Notes under the pieces: generated by a model | Seen by the model: the letters and a program-made list of their open reading frames with translations, nothing else | What the model was told of the DNA's origin: nothing | Database searches by the model: none | From: Eubacteriales bacterium | GTDB taxonomy: Bacteria; Bacillota; Clostridia; Oscillospirales; CAG-382 | Assembly: GCA_028702135.1 (NCBI GenBank) | Contig: JAQVPJ010000001.1 | Span: 1 to 64,000, forward strand | Reading direction: 5' to 3' | Length of the DNA: 64,000 bases | Position numbers and translations under genes: made by a program | Shown: in pieces, positions 1 through 7,159 of the stretch | Layout: each line of letters begins with the position of its first letter | How positions within the stretch are numbered: position 1 is the stretch's first letter

Positions 1-144
1 TCGATGGTAAATAGTTTCGGCATAAAATTCGGCAGTGATAAAGAAACTTATGATATGAGCTATTATGACAGTATACTTGACCAAACCGAGATTGACATCC
101 GCGATATGCCGCCCGTCAAAACGATCGGTCGTAACCGCTTGTGA
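1..144 (+). CDS. 3' end of an unrecognised gene (partial)
   Basis: An open frame enters from the left edge in frame 1 and stops at TGA (142-144), giving about 47 residues that end in PPVKTIGRNRL. The fragment is polar and has no motif I recognise. It lies just upstream of the integrase and is probably cargo of the same integrated element, but its identity cannot be judged from this piece. It has to be joined to sequence outside the window before it can be named. Confidence 0.5.
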   Translation, partial: SMVNSFGIKFGSDKETYDMSYYDSILDQTEIDIRDMPPVKTIGRNRL

Positions 145-201
145 AAATCAAGCCAACAATGATGTGTTTTGTGATAAATGTAGAATTGTAACCAAAAATA
201 A

Positions 202-215
202 AAAACTATAGTTTT
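202..215. repeat. 14-bp perfect palindrome upstream of integrase
   Basis: AAAACTATAGTTTT is its own reverse complement. It lies between the partial gene and the integrase promoter candidate. It could be a protein-binding operator of the element or chance in A+T-rich sequence. Confidence 0.35.
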
Positions 216-246
216 AATTTTACAAAATCAAATGAAACTAGTTCTA

Positions 247-275
247 TTGTTCAATTAAAAGCTTTTAGTTATTAA
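247..275 (+). promoter_or_regulatory. Candidate integrase promoter with palindromic spacer
   Basis: TTGTTC and TATTAA are separated by 17 bases, a plausible sigma-A layout about 30 bases ahead of the integrase start. The spacer contains a perfect 12-bp palindrome, TAAAAGCTTTTA (256-267). A repressor bound there would block RNA polymerase, which would suit an integrase gene. The hexamers are only moderately close to consensus. Confidence 0.35.
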
Positions 276-307
276 TATATAGACCTTTATTTGTAAAAGA
301 GGTAAAT

Positions 308-1393
308 ATGCCAAGACCAGCAAAAAGACCACCAAATCGCACAGACGGCCGGTGGGAAGTCAAAATAACCCTAGAAAAAAATACTATAGACAGTAAACCA
401 ATCCGTAAGTCTTTCTATAGCTCCATAAGCTACGACGATGCAAAAAGACAAGCAAATGAATATATTACTACTATGGAAGCACATCGACTTTTAGGTGATG
501 CTTTGGTGCAACGTGAGGCGACTTTTGATGAGTTAGCACAATTGTGGCTTGATCATAAAGAATCTAGTGTAAAGTATTACACATTCGTTACAACTTACAA
601 AACAAAATATGATAAGTATATAAAGCCGTTTTTCGGAACCCGCAAAGTAACTGATATATACTCATCAGACGTCCAGAAGTTTTTTGATAAGTATAAGTAT
701 CTTTCATCATCTATGCGTAAAAAATTTCTATTGATTTTAAAAGGTGTTTTTGATTTTGCTGTTGATAATGATTTTTGTTATAAAAACCCCGCAAAGAAAA
801 TTGTGATTAACGAAAAATTAATAATAAAGAAAAACGTTTATAATCAAAGCGAAAAAGATATTTTCATGAGAGCCAGCAAAGAAAAAGGATATTATGATTT
901 TGTCTTATTAATAGAAACAGGAATCCGTCGTTCGGAATTGTTAGGGCTTTTATGTATCAACGTTCACCTGGATGAAGCTTTTATAAGTATTACTCAAGCA
1001 ATTACGCCAAATATTAGATATTCAAAAGAATTAAGCATAAAAAGTAATACCAGTTATCGTAACATTCCAATTTCAACAGATACTGCAGATTATTTAAAAC
1101 ATTTCATATCAAGCGGTTATGTTATAACAAATACAAACACGCCTATGTCTCCAGAAGGTTATGCTCATAATTTTAAAAAAAGAATGAGAGAGTTAAGCAG
1201 CAAATACGCAATACCAGAATTAACCCCACACGAGCTTCGTTATACCTTTGGAACATTGCCCCGTGAAAACGGTGCCGATATATATACTATTTCAAAAGCA
1301 ATGGGTCACTCTACAATTGAAATCACTGCAAAAACATATGTTAAAAACGATCTTGAAGTACTTCGTAAAGACATGAAAATTGATAATGTATAG
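308..1393 (+). CDS. Tyrosine recombinase / integrase of a mobile element
   Basis: A 361-aa site-specific recombinase of the phage/ICE integrase family. The N-terminal part (about residues 1-60) is basic and resembles arm-site-binding domains. Residues about 70-160 form the SAM-like core-binding domain, and the rest is the catalytic domain. Catalytic signatures are visible: the first arginine in ETGIRRSELLGL, the HxLR box in HELRYTF, a GHST segment, and the tyrosine nucleophile in TAKTYV near the C-terminus. An AGAGGT ribosome-binding site precedes the ATG. The gene is clearly more A+T-rich than the housekeeping genes to its right and points at tRNA-Gln, whose 3' end lies about 280 bases downstream. 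The enzyme is therefore inferred to integrate the element into that tRNA gene. Length and domain order are normal, so it appears intact. Confidence 0.93.
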   Translation: MPRPAKRPPNRTDGRWEVKITLEKNTIDSKPIRKSFYSSISYDDAKRQANEYITTMEAHRLLGDALVQREATFDELAQLWLDHKESSVKYYTFVTTYKTKYDKYIKPFFGTRKVTDIYSSDVQKFFDKYKYLSSSMRKKFLLILKGVFDFAVDNDFCYKNPAKKIVINEKLIIKKNVYNQSEKDIFMRASKEKGYYDFVLLIETGIRRSELLGLLCINVHLDEAFISITQAITPNIRYSKELSIKSNTSYRNIPISTDTADYLKHFISSGYVITNTNTPMSPEGYAHNFKKRMRELSSKYAIPELTPHELRYTFGTLPRENGADIYTISKAMGHSTIEITAKTYVKNDLEVLRKDMKIDNV

Positions 1394-1533
1394 CAAATTT
1401 ATATTTTATAATTATATATGCGAGCATGATGCTACATAGAGCACCTCGAATGGGAGGAAGGGCATATACCTTATGCGATAAAACGCTAATATGCATCAAT
1501 AAATATAAGATTATTTTATTTAGAACAAACAAT

Positions 1534-1555
1534 AAATTGACGACAAATTGACGAC
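1534..1555. repeat. Tandem 11-bp direct repeat, possible integrase arm sites
   Basis: AAATTGACGAC occurs twice head to tail without a gap, between the integrase stop and the tRNA-Gln attachment region. Paired short direct repeats near the end of an element are typical of accessory (arm-type) sites bound by the N-terminal domain of tyrosine integrases. Position and perfect identity support this; no binding data are available. Confidence 0.5.
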
Positions 1556-1622
1556 ATAAAGATAGAATTAAGTAGAATTTAATAGCATTTTTCTAAAAAG
1601 TGAAATCGAAAAACGACAAAGT

Positions 1623-1668
1623 AAAACCCCCGTAATTCCTTGTAAATTAAGGTGTTTCGGGGGTTTTT
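1623..1668. terminator. Bidirectional terminator between integrase and tRNA-Gln
   Basis: AAAACCCCCG (1623-1632) pairs with CGGGGGTTTT, and a smaller CCTT/AAGG hairpin sits inside the loop. A T-run follows the stem on both strands, so it can end transcription from the integrase side and from the tRNA gene. It starts directly beyond the encoded CCA of the tRNA, so it may be supplied by the integrated element. Confidence 0.8.
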
Positions 1669-1670
1669 GC

Positions 1671-1700
1671 TGGCAGGGATAGCTGGACTCGAACCAGCGG
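1671..1700. other. Probable attachment site (att) in the tRNA-Gln 3' end
   Basis: Inferred from the integrase adjacent to the tRNA 3' end and the change in base composition at this point. The core should be part of the tRNA 3' half, kept intact after integration. The exact limits cannot be set without the second copy at the other end of the element. Confidence 0.45.
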
Positions 1701-1747
1701 AATGCAGGAGTCAAAGTCCTGTGCCTTACCGACTTGGCTATATCCCT
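1671..1747 (-). tRNA. tRNA-Gln (anticodon UUG)
   Basis: On the minus strand a complete cloverleaf can be folded: a 7-bp acceptor stem (AGGGATA/TATCCCT), a D arm, a CAGGA/TCCTG anticodon stem with loop CTTTGAC (anticodon TTG), a GCTGG/CCAGC T arm with TTCGAGT loop, discriminator G and an encoded CCA. The anticodon reads glutamine codons CAA/CAG. Its 3' end faces the integrase, the usual arrangement when a tyrosine integrase uses the tRNA 3' end as attB. The other att copy should lie to the left of the window. Confidence 0.95.
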
Positions 1748-1785
1748 GTGTTTATTACCTTATTCTTCGAATAATGCGCTTGGTT

Positions 1786-1814
1786 ATTATATATTAAAAG
1801 CGTGGTATTGTCAA
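1786..1814 (-). promoter_or_regulatory. Sigma-A promoter of tRNA-Gln
   Basis: On the minus strand TTGACA is followed after exactly 17 bases by TATAAT, both perfect consensus hexamers. The start point would be near 1779, about 30 bases ahead of the mature tRNA. It lies in the gap after the NUDIX gene, so the tRNA has its own promoter. Confidence 0.85.
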
Positions 1815-1854
1815 GACAAAACGACGATATTCATTATAAAGAAGATGCTTTTAT

Positions 1855-2484
1855 TCATGTAAAAATATCTTTGCAGGAATCTATTGCAGCGGCGAGCAGC
1901 AAAGCATGGTCTCCAGCAAGCGGCGAATCCCCTCTCATGACATAATTCGCATCAACTGGATAAGGTGCAGGGCATGACCTTCTCAAAACAGGACAGATAA
2001 GTTTTTCCCTGCCGTTAGTTAACTTTATTTCATATTCATCCTCGTAACTTCCGTCCCGATAGACGCCCGTGCTGACAGGCAAAACGGAAATGTCGAACCA
2101 CGCCGCATTTTCAGCATCATCCCCGGCTATTATATGGTTTTCTCTCGTAATAAGCCGTCCTGTAAAAGCAATTGTTATTATCCTCGTTCTCGGATCACGG
2201 TGTGGCTCGGAAAAACAGCGGAGTTGTTTTATTTCTACTTCACTTAATCCTGTTTCTTCAAAAAGCTCACGGTACGCAGCTTGCTCGACCGTTTCGTACG
2301 GCTCAACAAAGCCTCCGGGAAATGCCCATTTCCCGATAAAAGGGTGCCCTCCCCTTCGAATAAGCAATGTTCTCTTATTATCGAATAGTATTATGTCAAC
2401 CGTAACCGAGGGACGCTCATAAACTGAAGGATCATATGCTCTTAGGAATTCTTCCTCTGTTAAACCATCTTTATCAACCGGCAT
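1855..2484 (-). CDS. NUDIX hydrolase
   Basis: A 209-aa protein with a complete NUDIX box: GGFVEPYETVEQAAYREL followed by FEETGL fits Gx5Ex7REUxEExGU, which binds the metal and cleaves a nucleoside diphosphate linked to another group. The leading segment (LLIRRGGHPFIGKWAFPGGF) resembles ADP-ribose pyrophosphatase-like and NrtR-like NUDIX domains of NAD metabolism, but the substrate is not certain. About 70 residues follow the box; they contain no HTH that I can identify, so it is probably an enzyme and not an NrtR regulator. A GGAG site precedes the ATG. It is the last gene of the trmL-mnmE-mnmG-rsmG cluster, about 36 bases after rsmG. Confidence 0.85.
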   Translation of the reverse strand: MPVDKDGLTEEEFLRAYDPSVYERPSVTVDIILFDNKRTLLIRRGGHPFIGKWAFPGGFVEPYETVEQAAYRELFEETGLSEVEIKQLRCFSEPHRDPRTRIITIAFTGRLITRENHIIAGDDAENAAWFDISVLPVSTGVYRDGSYEDEYEIKLTNGREKLICPVLRRSCPAPYPVDANYVMRGDSPLAGDHALLLAAAIDSCKDIFT

Positions 2485-2520
2485 ATATTTTTCTCCGTTT
2501 CTGTTAATATTTGTAAAAAG

Positions 2521-3231
2521 TTATAGTGGTTGCTTTATTATCTTTGAATACATTCTCGGATATTCACCAGCGGTATTTCTCTGCTTTTCAATTATTATCA
2601 GAGTGTGCATCCTGTCAAATAAAGGAATCTCAACTTCGACTATGTCGATGGTTTTTCCGCCAAGAACCTTTATTGCATTTTCTGCCTGATTAAGCTCCTC
2701 TTTCCCCTTGCTTCCCTTCATGGCTATAAAAAAGCCACCTTTTTTTACCATTGGAATACACAATTCGCACAGCACATCAAGTCTTGCGACCCCCCGTGCT
2801 ACCGCTATATCAAATGTCTCCCTCCTCTCAGTACGCGCTATTTCCTCAGCTCTGCCTAAAAGTGTTTTGAGGTTCGTAATTCCGGCATCTCTTGCCGTTT
2901 CCTCAACGAAACGCAGCTTTTTTGCCGTAGAATCATTAGCGGTAATGCTGCATTCATTCGAGCAAACTGCGAGCGGCAGGGACGGAAAACCTCCTCCGCA
3001 GCCTATGTCGATAACACTTTTTCCGTTAAAGAGACCGGTTTGCAACAGCGTAAGCGAATCAAAGATATGCAGTAAAGCAATTTCCTCATCAGTCTTTAGT
3101 GCGGTAAGATTCAACTGTCCGTTCATTTCCACAAGTCTTTCACAAATAAACGATAGCTTTTCCGATTGAATATCGGTCAATGATAAGTATTTTTTTGTTA
3201 TTTCCACTATACTATTCATTTTCGTTACCAT
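2521..3231 (-). CDS. rsmG: 16S rRNA (guanine(527)-N(7))-methyltransferase RsmG (GidB)
   Basis: RsmG methylates N7 of G527 in 16S rRNA using S-adenosylmethionine; its loss is known to give low-level streptomycin resistance. The 236-aa frame has the family N-terminus (NGQLNLTAL, HIFDSL) and the SAM-binding motif VIDIGCGGGFPSLPLA, followed by the VARGVARL segment. The start overlaps the end of mnmG by 20 bases, the usual gidA-gidB order. Neither the ATG at 3231 nor the in-frame ATG at 3219 has a strong ribosome-binding site, so translation is probably coupled to mnmG; the 3219 start (MNSIVEIT) is equally possible. Confidence 0.95.
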   Translation of the reverse strand: MVTKMNSIVEITKKYLSLTDIQSEKLSFICERLVEMNGQLNLTALKTDEEIALLHIFDSLTLLQTGLFNGKSVIDIGCGGGFPSLPLAVCSNECSITANDSTAKKLRFVEETARDAGITNLKTLLGRAEEIARTERRETFDIAVARGVARLDVLCELCIPMVKKGGFFIAMKGSKGKEELNQAENAIKVLGGKTIDIVEVEIPLFDRMHTLIIIEKQRNTAGEYPRMYSKIIKQPL

Positions 3232-5095
3232 ATTGTGAAAGGTAAATCAGCAGAACAGAAATATCCGCCGGGGAAATACCCGAAATGCGGGATGCCTGAC
3301 CGATATTATGGGGGCGTATTTTCTCGAGCTTTTGAACCGACTCCATTCGTATTCCTTTGATTTTCGAATAATCGATATCAGCGGGAAGACGTTTTGCCTC
3401 GAGCTTTTTAAACCGTTCGACTTCTGCGAGCTGCTTTTTTATATAGCCTTCGTATTTAATCTCTGTTTCCGCACGTTTTGCTATATGTTTAGGTATACAG
3501 GGCGGGTTTTCCTCCAGCCCGTAAATATCCCCGATTGTGATAAAAGGGCGTTTGAGTAGCTCTGCCTTGCGTATTCCGTCATCTGTTTCATCATATCCGC
3601 GACTTTTTAGCAGGTTGTTTAGTTCGGGCGTGCAGCGAAAGGATTCACTTTTTAATCTATAAATCTCGGAATCGAGCAGATCCTGTTCTTTTTTATATTC
3701 ATCGTATGTCTCTCTGCTTACAAGTCCGACATTTAAGCCTTTTTCGATAAGCCGGCTTTTTGTGTTGTCCTGCCTCAAGAGGAGCCTGTATTCGCTTCGC
3801 GAGGTCATAATTCTGTAAGGTTCGTCCGCTCCCTTTGTCACGATGTCATCGATGAGTGTACCGATATAGCTCTCACTGCGCAGAAGGATTAGCGGTTCCC
3901 TGCCCTGGATTTTTAAGGATGCATTTATACCGGCAATCAGACCTTGCGCCGCCGCCTCTTCATAACCTGATGTACCGTTGAACTGTCCCGCACCGAAAAG
4001 TCCCGATATGTTCTTAAACTCCAGCGAGGGATAAAGCTGTGTCGGATCGCAACAATCATATTCAATCGCATAAGCATAACGCATAATAACGGCGTTTTCC
4101 AGCCCTTTTATGCTGTGAACCATCTTTTTTTGTATTTCCTCGGGGAGCGATGTGGAAAGGCCCTGAACATAGACCTCCTTGGTGTCCTCGCCCATAGGTT
4201 CGATAAAGATCTGATGACGGTCTTTATCCTTAAAACGCATGACCTTTATTTCAATACTCGGGCAATAACGTGGACCTGTGCCCTTTATGTCGCCGTTATA
4301 CAGCGGAGAGAGATGAAGGTTTTCTTTTATTATCTTATGAGTTTCCTCGTTTGTATAGCAAATATAGCACACTTTTTTATTCACAGACGGAGCATCGGAG
4401 GAGAACATTACAGGCTCATCATCGCCTTTCTGAACCTCAAGACGGCTGTAATCAATGCTGTCGGAATGCAGACGCGGCGGTGTTCCGGTCTTGAACCTTA
4501 CAAGCGTAACTCCGATACTTTTTAGGTTATCGGAAAGTCTGTTCGCGGCAACTGTGTTGTCCGGTCCTGCCGAATAGGATTCACTTCCGACAATAATCCT
4601 GCCTTTTAATGATGTTCCGGTTGCGATGATTACGGCTTTTGCGGGATAAAAGGATCCGAATGCGGTATATACGCCTTTTACAGTTTTCTCCTCAACCGAA
4701 ACACCGATAACCTCCGATTGAATAAGCGTCAGGTTTTCGGTTCGTTCGAGGACGTTTTTCATATAATCCTGATATTTCCGCCTGTCCGCCTGCATTCGGA
4801 GCGAATGAACTGCAGGACCTTTGCTGCTGTTAAGCATTCTGCTCTGAAGCATGACGGCATCGGCGGCTCTGCCCATCTCACCGCCGAGAGCGTTTATTTC
4901 AAACACAATTTGTCCCTTGCCGGTTCCGCCGATTGAAGGATTGCAGGGCATATTGCCCACAAGATCGAGTGTAAGCGTAAAGAGCGCAGTTCTTTGTCCC
5001 GTTCTTGCAGCTGCAAGTGCCGCTTCTATCCCCGCATGCCCCGCTCCGACTACAATAACATCATATTCTTCTGCTTTGTATAATGTATGATTCAT
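3212..5095 (-). CDS. mnmG: tRNA uridine-5-carboxymethylaminomethyl(34) synthesis enzyme MnmG (GidA)
   Basis: MnmG is the FAD/NADH-dependent partner of MnmE; together they install the cmnm group at C5 of wobble uridine 34 in several tRNAs. The 627-aa protein has the N-terminal FAD-binding GAGHAGIEAALAAARTG, the CNPSIGGTGKG signature, the GTGPRYCPSIE block, the GQFNGTSGYEEAAAQG block and the conserved C-terminal helical domain. An AAAAGGGAT ribosome-binding site lies ahead of the ATG. The gene sits between mnmE (26-base gap) and rsmG (overlap), one operon. tRNA-Gln(UUG), a known class of substrate, is encoded nearby. Confidence 0.98.
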   Translation of the reverse strand: MNHTLYKAEEYDVIVVGAGHAGIEAALAAARTGQRTALFTLTLDLVGNMPCNPSIGGTGKGQIVFEINALGGEMGRAADAVMLQSRMLNSSKGPAVHSLRMQADRRKYQDYMKNVLERTENLTLIQSEVIGVSVEEKTVKGVYTAFGSFYPAKAVIIATGTSLKGRIIVGSESYSAGPDNTVAANRLSDNLKSIGVTLVRFKTGTPPRLHSDSIDYSRLEVQKGDDEPVMFSSDAPSVNKKVCYICYTNEETHKIIKENLHLSPLYNGDIKGTGPRYCPSIEIKVMRFKDKDRHQIFIEPMGEDTKEVYVQGLSTSLPEEIQKKMVHSIKGLENAVIMRYAYAIEYDCCDPTQLYPSLEFKNISGLFGAGQFNGTSGYEEAAAQGLIAGINASLKIQGREPLILLRSESYIGTLIDDIVTKGADEPYRIMTSRSEYRLLLRQDNTKSRLIEKGLNVGLVSRETYDEYKKEQDLLDSEIYRLKSESFRCTPELNNLLKSRGYDETDDGIRKAELLKRPFITIGDIYGLEENPPCIPKHIAKRAETEIKYEGYIKKQLAEVERFKKLEAKRLPADIDYSKIKGIRMESVQKLEKIRPHNIGQASRISGISPADISVLLIYLSQYGNENE

Positions 5096-5121
5096 ATAAA
5101 TCCCTTTTGTTTGTTCCGCGG

Positions 5122-6480
5122 TTATTTACCTACGCAAAAATGTGAAAAAATCTCATTTACAACCTGCTCCGAAACCGACCTGCCATCGAGTTCCCCAAGG
5201 CAGGCGATAGCTTCTTCAACATCGATACCGGAAATATCCTGAGTGAAAGTATCCAGTGAAGACAACGCATTGTCGACCGCTGTTCTTGCGCGGTTCAGCG
5301 CACCGAACTGCCTTGCGCTTAATATAACCTCTCCGAGCGAGGATATTTCCCCCTCTCCGAACATTTCCGCTACAAGACGTTCAAGTTTATCCTTGCCGAT
5401 TCCGCAAACGGCTGAGAACTCGATTTGTCTTTTTATCGGGAAATCGGGAAAAGACGTTCCCAAATCGCTTTTATTGAGAAGGTATATTGTGCAGTCCTCT
5501 TTTCCTGCTGCTTTTATTTCACTTACAATTGCACTGTCCTCCTCGTCAAAAGGCTGTGAGCCATCAAAGACAGCTAAAACAAGCTCTGCGTCGTAAAGTG
5601 CACGCTTGCTTTTTTCTATCCCAATATTCTCTATAAAGTCGGCACTTTCCCGGATTCCGGCAGTATCGGAAAGATTAAGCATCAGATCTCCGAGCCTTAT
5701 CTGCTCTGTTATAATGTCCCTTGTAGTGCCCGCGATGTCGGTAACAATCGCACGGTCATAACCCGTAAGAGCATTCAAAACCGAACTTTTACCGGTGTTA
5801 GGCTTGCCGATTATAACCGTTTTTATCCCCTCGCTGATAGCCTGACCGTATCTGTGAGTACCTGCAAGCTGCTCAAGCTCGTCCCTTATTAGAATAAGAC
5901 TGCTTTTCATCTCTTCGGCGGTTACCTCCCGCAAATCCTCGTCCGGGTAATCTATATATGCATAGACGGATGCCGCAAGATAAGCAAGTTTTTCCGAAAG
6001 AGAGGCGATTTTTTTTGAGAGCGTTCCTTCCGACTGTAATACGGATGCGGCAAGATGCTTTTCGTTTTTTGCGTCTATGATGCCCCCTATCGCTTCCGCT
6101 TGAGACAGCGTAATCCTGCCGTTAATAAAAGCCCGCTTTGTAAATTCACCCGCATCGGCATATGAAGCCCCTGCTGTTATAGCGGCTTCGAGCAGTTTTT
6201 TTGTTACAAGAAGACCGCCGTGGCAGCACAATTCAACTGTATTTTCTCCTGTATAGCTCTTAGGAGCGCGGTATAAAATCAGAATCCCGTCGTCAAACAC
6301 TCCGTCCTTATCGAAAAAACTGCCATAAACAGCAGAATTCGAGCGAATTTTATCGATCTCCAAACCGCTTTTCGGCACGAAAAGTCCTGAGGCTACCTCA
6401 AACGCCATGTCTCCGGTAATCCTGATCATTGAAACTCCACCTCTGCCCAAAGGCGTCGATATTGCGGCAATGGTTCTCAT
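5122..6480 (-). CDS. mnmE: tRNA modification GTPase MnmE (TrmE)
   Basis: MnmE is a dimeric GTPase that binds formyl-tetrahydrofolate through its N-terminal domain and works with MnmG on wobble uridine. The 452-aa sequence starts RTIAAISTPLGRGG, carries a helical domain, an inserted G domain with G1 GKPNTGKS, G2 TTRD, G3 DTAG and G4 NKSD, and ends with the catalytic C(I/V)GK motif as CVGK. A GGAGGAT site precedes the ATG. It is second in the cluster after trmL. Length and motifs are normal. Confidence 0.98.
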   Translation of the reverse strand: MRTIAAISTPLGRGGVSMIRITGDMAFEVASGLFVPKSGLEIDKIRSNSAVYGSFFDKDGVFDDGILILYRAPKSYTGENTVELCCHGGLLVTKKLLEAAITAGASYADAGEFTKRAFINGRITLSQAEAIGGIIDAKNEKHLAASVLQSEGTLSKKIASLSEKLAYLAASVYAYIDYPDEDLREVTAEEMKSSLILIRDELEQLAGTHRYGQAISEGIKTVIIGKPNTGKSSVLNALTGYDRAIVTDIAGTTRDIITEQIRLGDLMLNLSDTAGIRESADFIENIGIEKSKRALYDAELVLAVFDGSQPFDEEDSAIVSEIKAAGKEDCTIYLLNKSDLGTSFPDFPIKRQIEFSAVCGIGKDKLERLVAEMFGEGEISSLGEVILSARQFGALNRARTAVDNALSSLDTFTQDISGIDVEEAIACLGELDGRSVSEQVVNEIFSHFCVGK

Positions 6481-6496
6481 TCGTAAATATCCTCCG

Positions 6497-6988
6497 TCAT
6501 TTAAATAACGCGCCCGTTAAATTCAGATTTTGAAAGCTGCGTTGCCTTAGAACCTCATATACGGCGATGGCGGCAGAATTTGAAAGATTAAGACTGCGTA
6601 AATCCCCGACCATGGGAATACGCACGCAGCTTTCCCGGTTCTTACGCAGCAAATCCTCGGGGAGCCCCTTTGTTTCCTTTCCGAAAAGCAAATAAACCCT
6701 TCCGTCATAGTTCACGTCAGTATAGCATTTTTCTGCCTTTGTAGTAAAATAAAAAAAGCTGCCAGGCGTGTTCGCCGAATAAAATTCCTCTAAGTTTTTA
6801 TAGTAATATATGTCAAGATATTGCCAGTAATCGAGTCCTGCCCGCTTAAGCTGCCTGTCGCTTGTATCAAATCCGAGCGGCTCAATCAAATGCAGTGAGG
6901 CTCCCGTTGCGGCGCAGGTACGCGAGATGTTCCCCGTGTTCTGTGGTATCTCCGGCTCGACAAGCACGATATTGATTTCGCTCAACAT
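6497..6988 (-). CDS. trmL: tRNA (cytidine(34)-2'-O)-methyltransferase TrmL
   Basis: A 163-aa minimal SPOUT methyltransferase. The start INIVLVEPEIPQNTGNISRTCA is characteristic of TrmL, and the knotted SAM-binding region contains LLFGKETKGLP and the RSLNLSNSAAIAVYEVLR motif. TrmL methylates the 2'-O of the wobble base in tRNA-Leu isoacceptors. A GAGGAG ribosome-binding site precedes the ATG, and a strong promoter lies upstream, making this the first gene of the cluster that continues through mnmE, mnmG, rsmG and the NUDIX gene. Confidence 0.95.
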   Translation of the reverse strand: MLSEINIVLVEPEIPQNTGNISRTCAATGASLHLIEPLGFDTSDRQLKRAGLDYWQYLDIYYYKNLEEFYSANTPGSFFYFTTKAEKCYTDVNYDGRVYLLFGKETKGLPEDLLRKNRESCVRIPMVGDLRSLNLSNSAAIAVYEVLRQRSFQNLNLTGALFK

Positions 6989-7038
6989 AATAACTCCTCA
7001 GCTTTTTCGATTGCGGTTTCATAAACGCCGCAATGTAT

Positions 7039-7067
7039 ATTATATTACGTTTTGCCCGGTTTTGCAA
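7039..7067 (-). promoter_or_regulatory. Promoter of the trmL-mnmE-mnmG-rsmG cluster
   Basis: On the minus strand TTGCAA and TATAAT are separated by 17 bases. The predicted start point is near 7032, about 40 bases ahead of the trmL ATG, and no other minus-strand gene lies directly upstream. Confidence 0.75.
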
Positions 7068-7159
7068 TTATTTTTACAAAAAGGACTGTATTTATTTGTT
7101 AATATATGTTATTATAAATTGGTTAAAATCCCCGACTTCGGTTTTAAGGAGCTGTATTA

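Noticed and set aside
1341-1532. 63-aa minus-strand ORF after the integrase
   Set aside because: It overlaps the integrase end and A+T-rich noncoding sequence, has no ribosome-binding site and no recognisable features.
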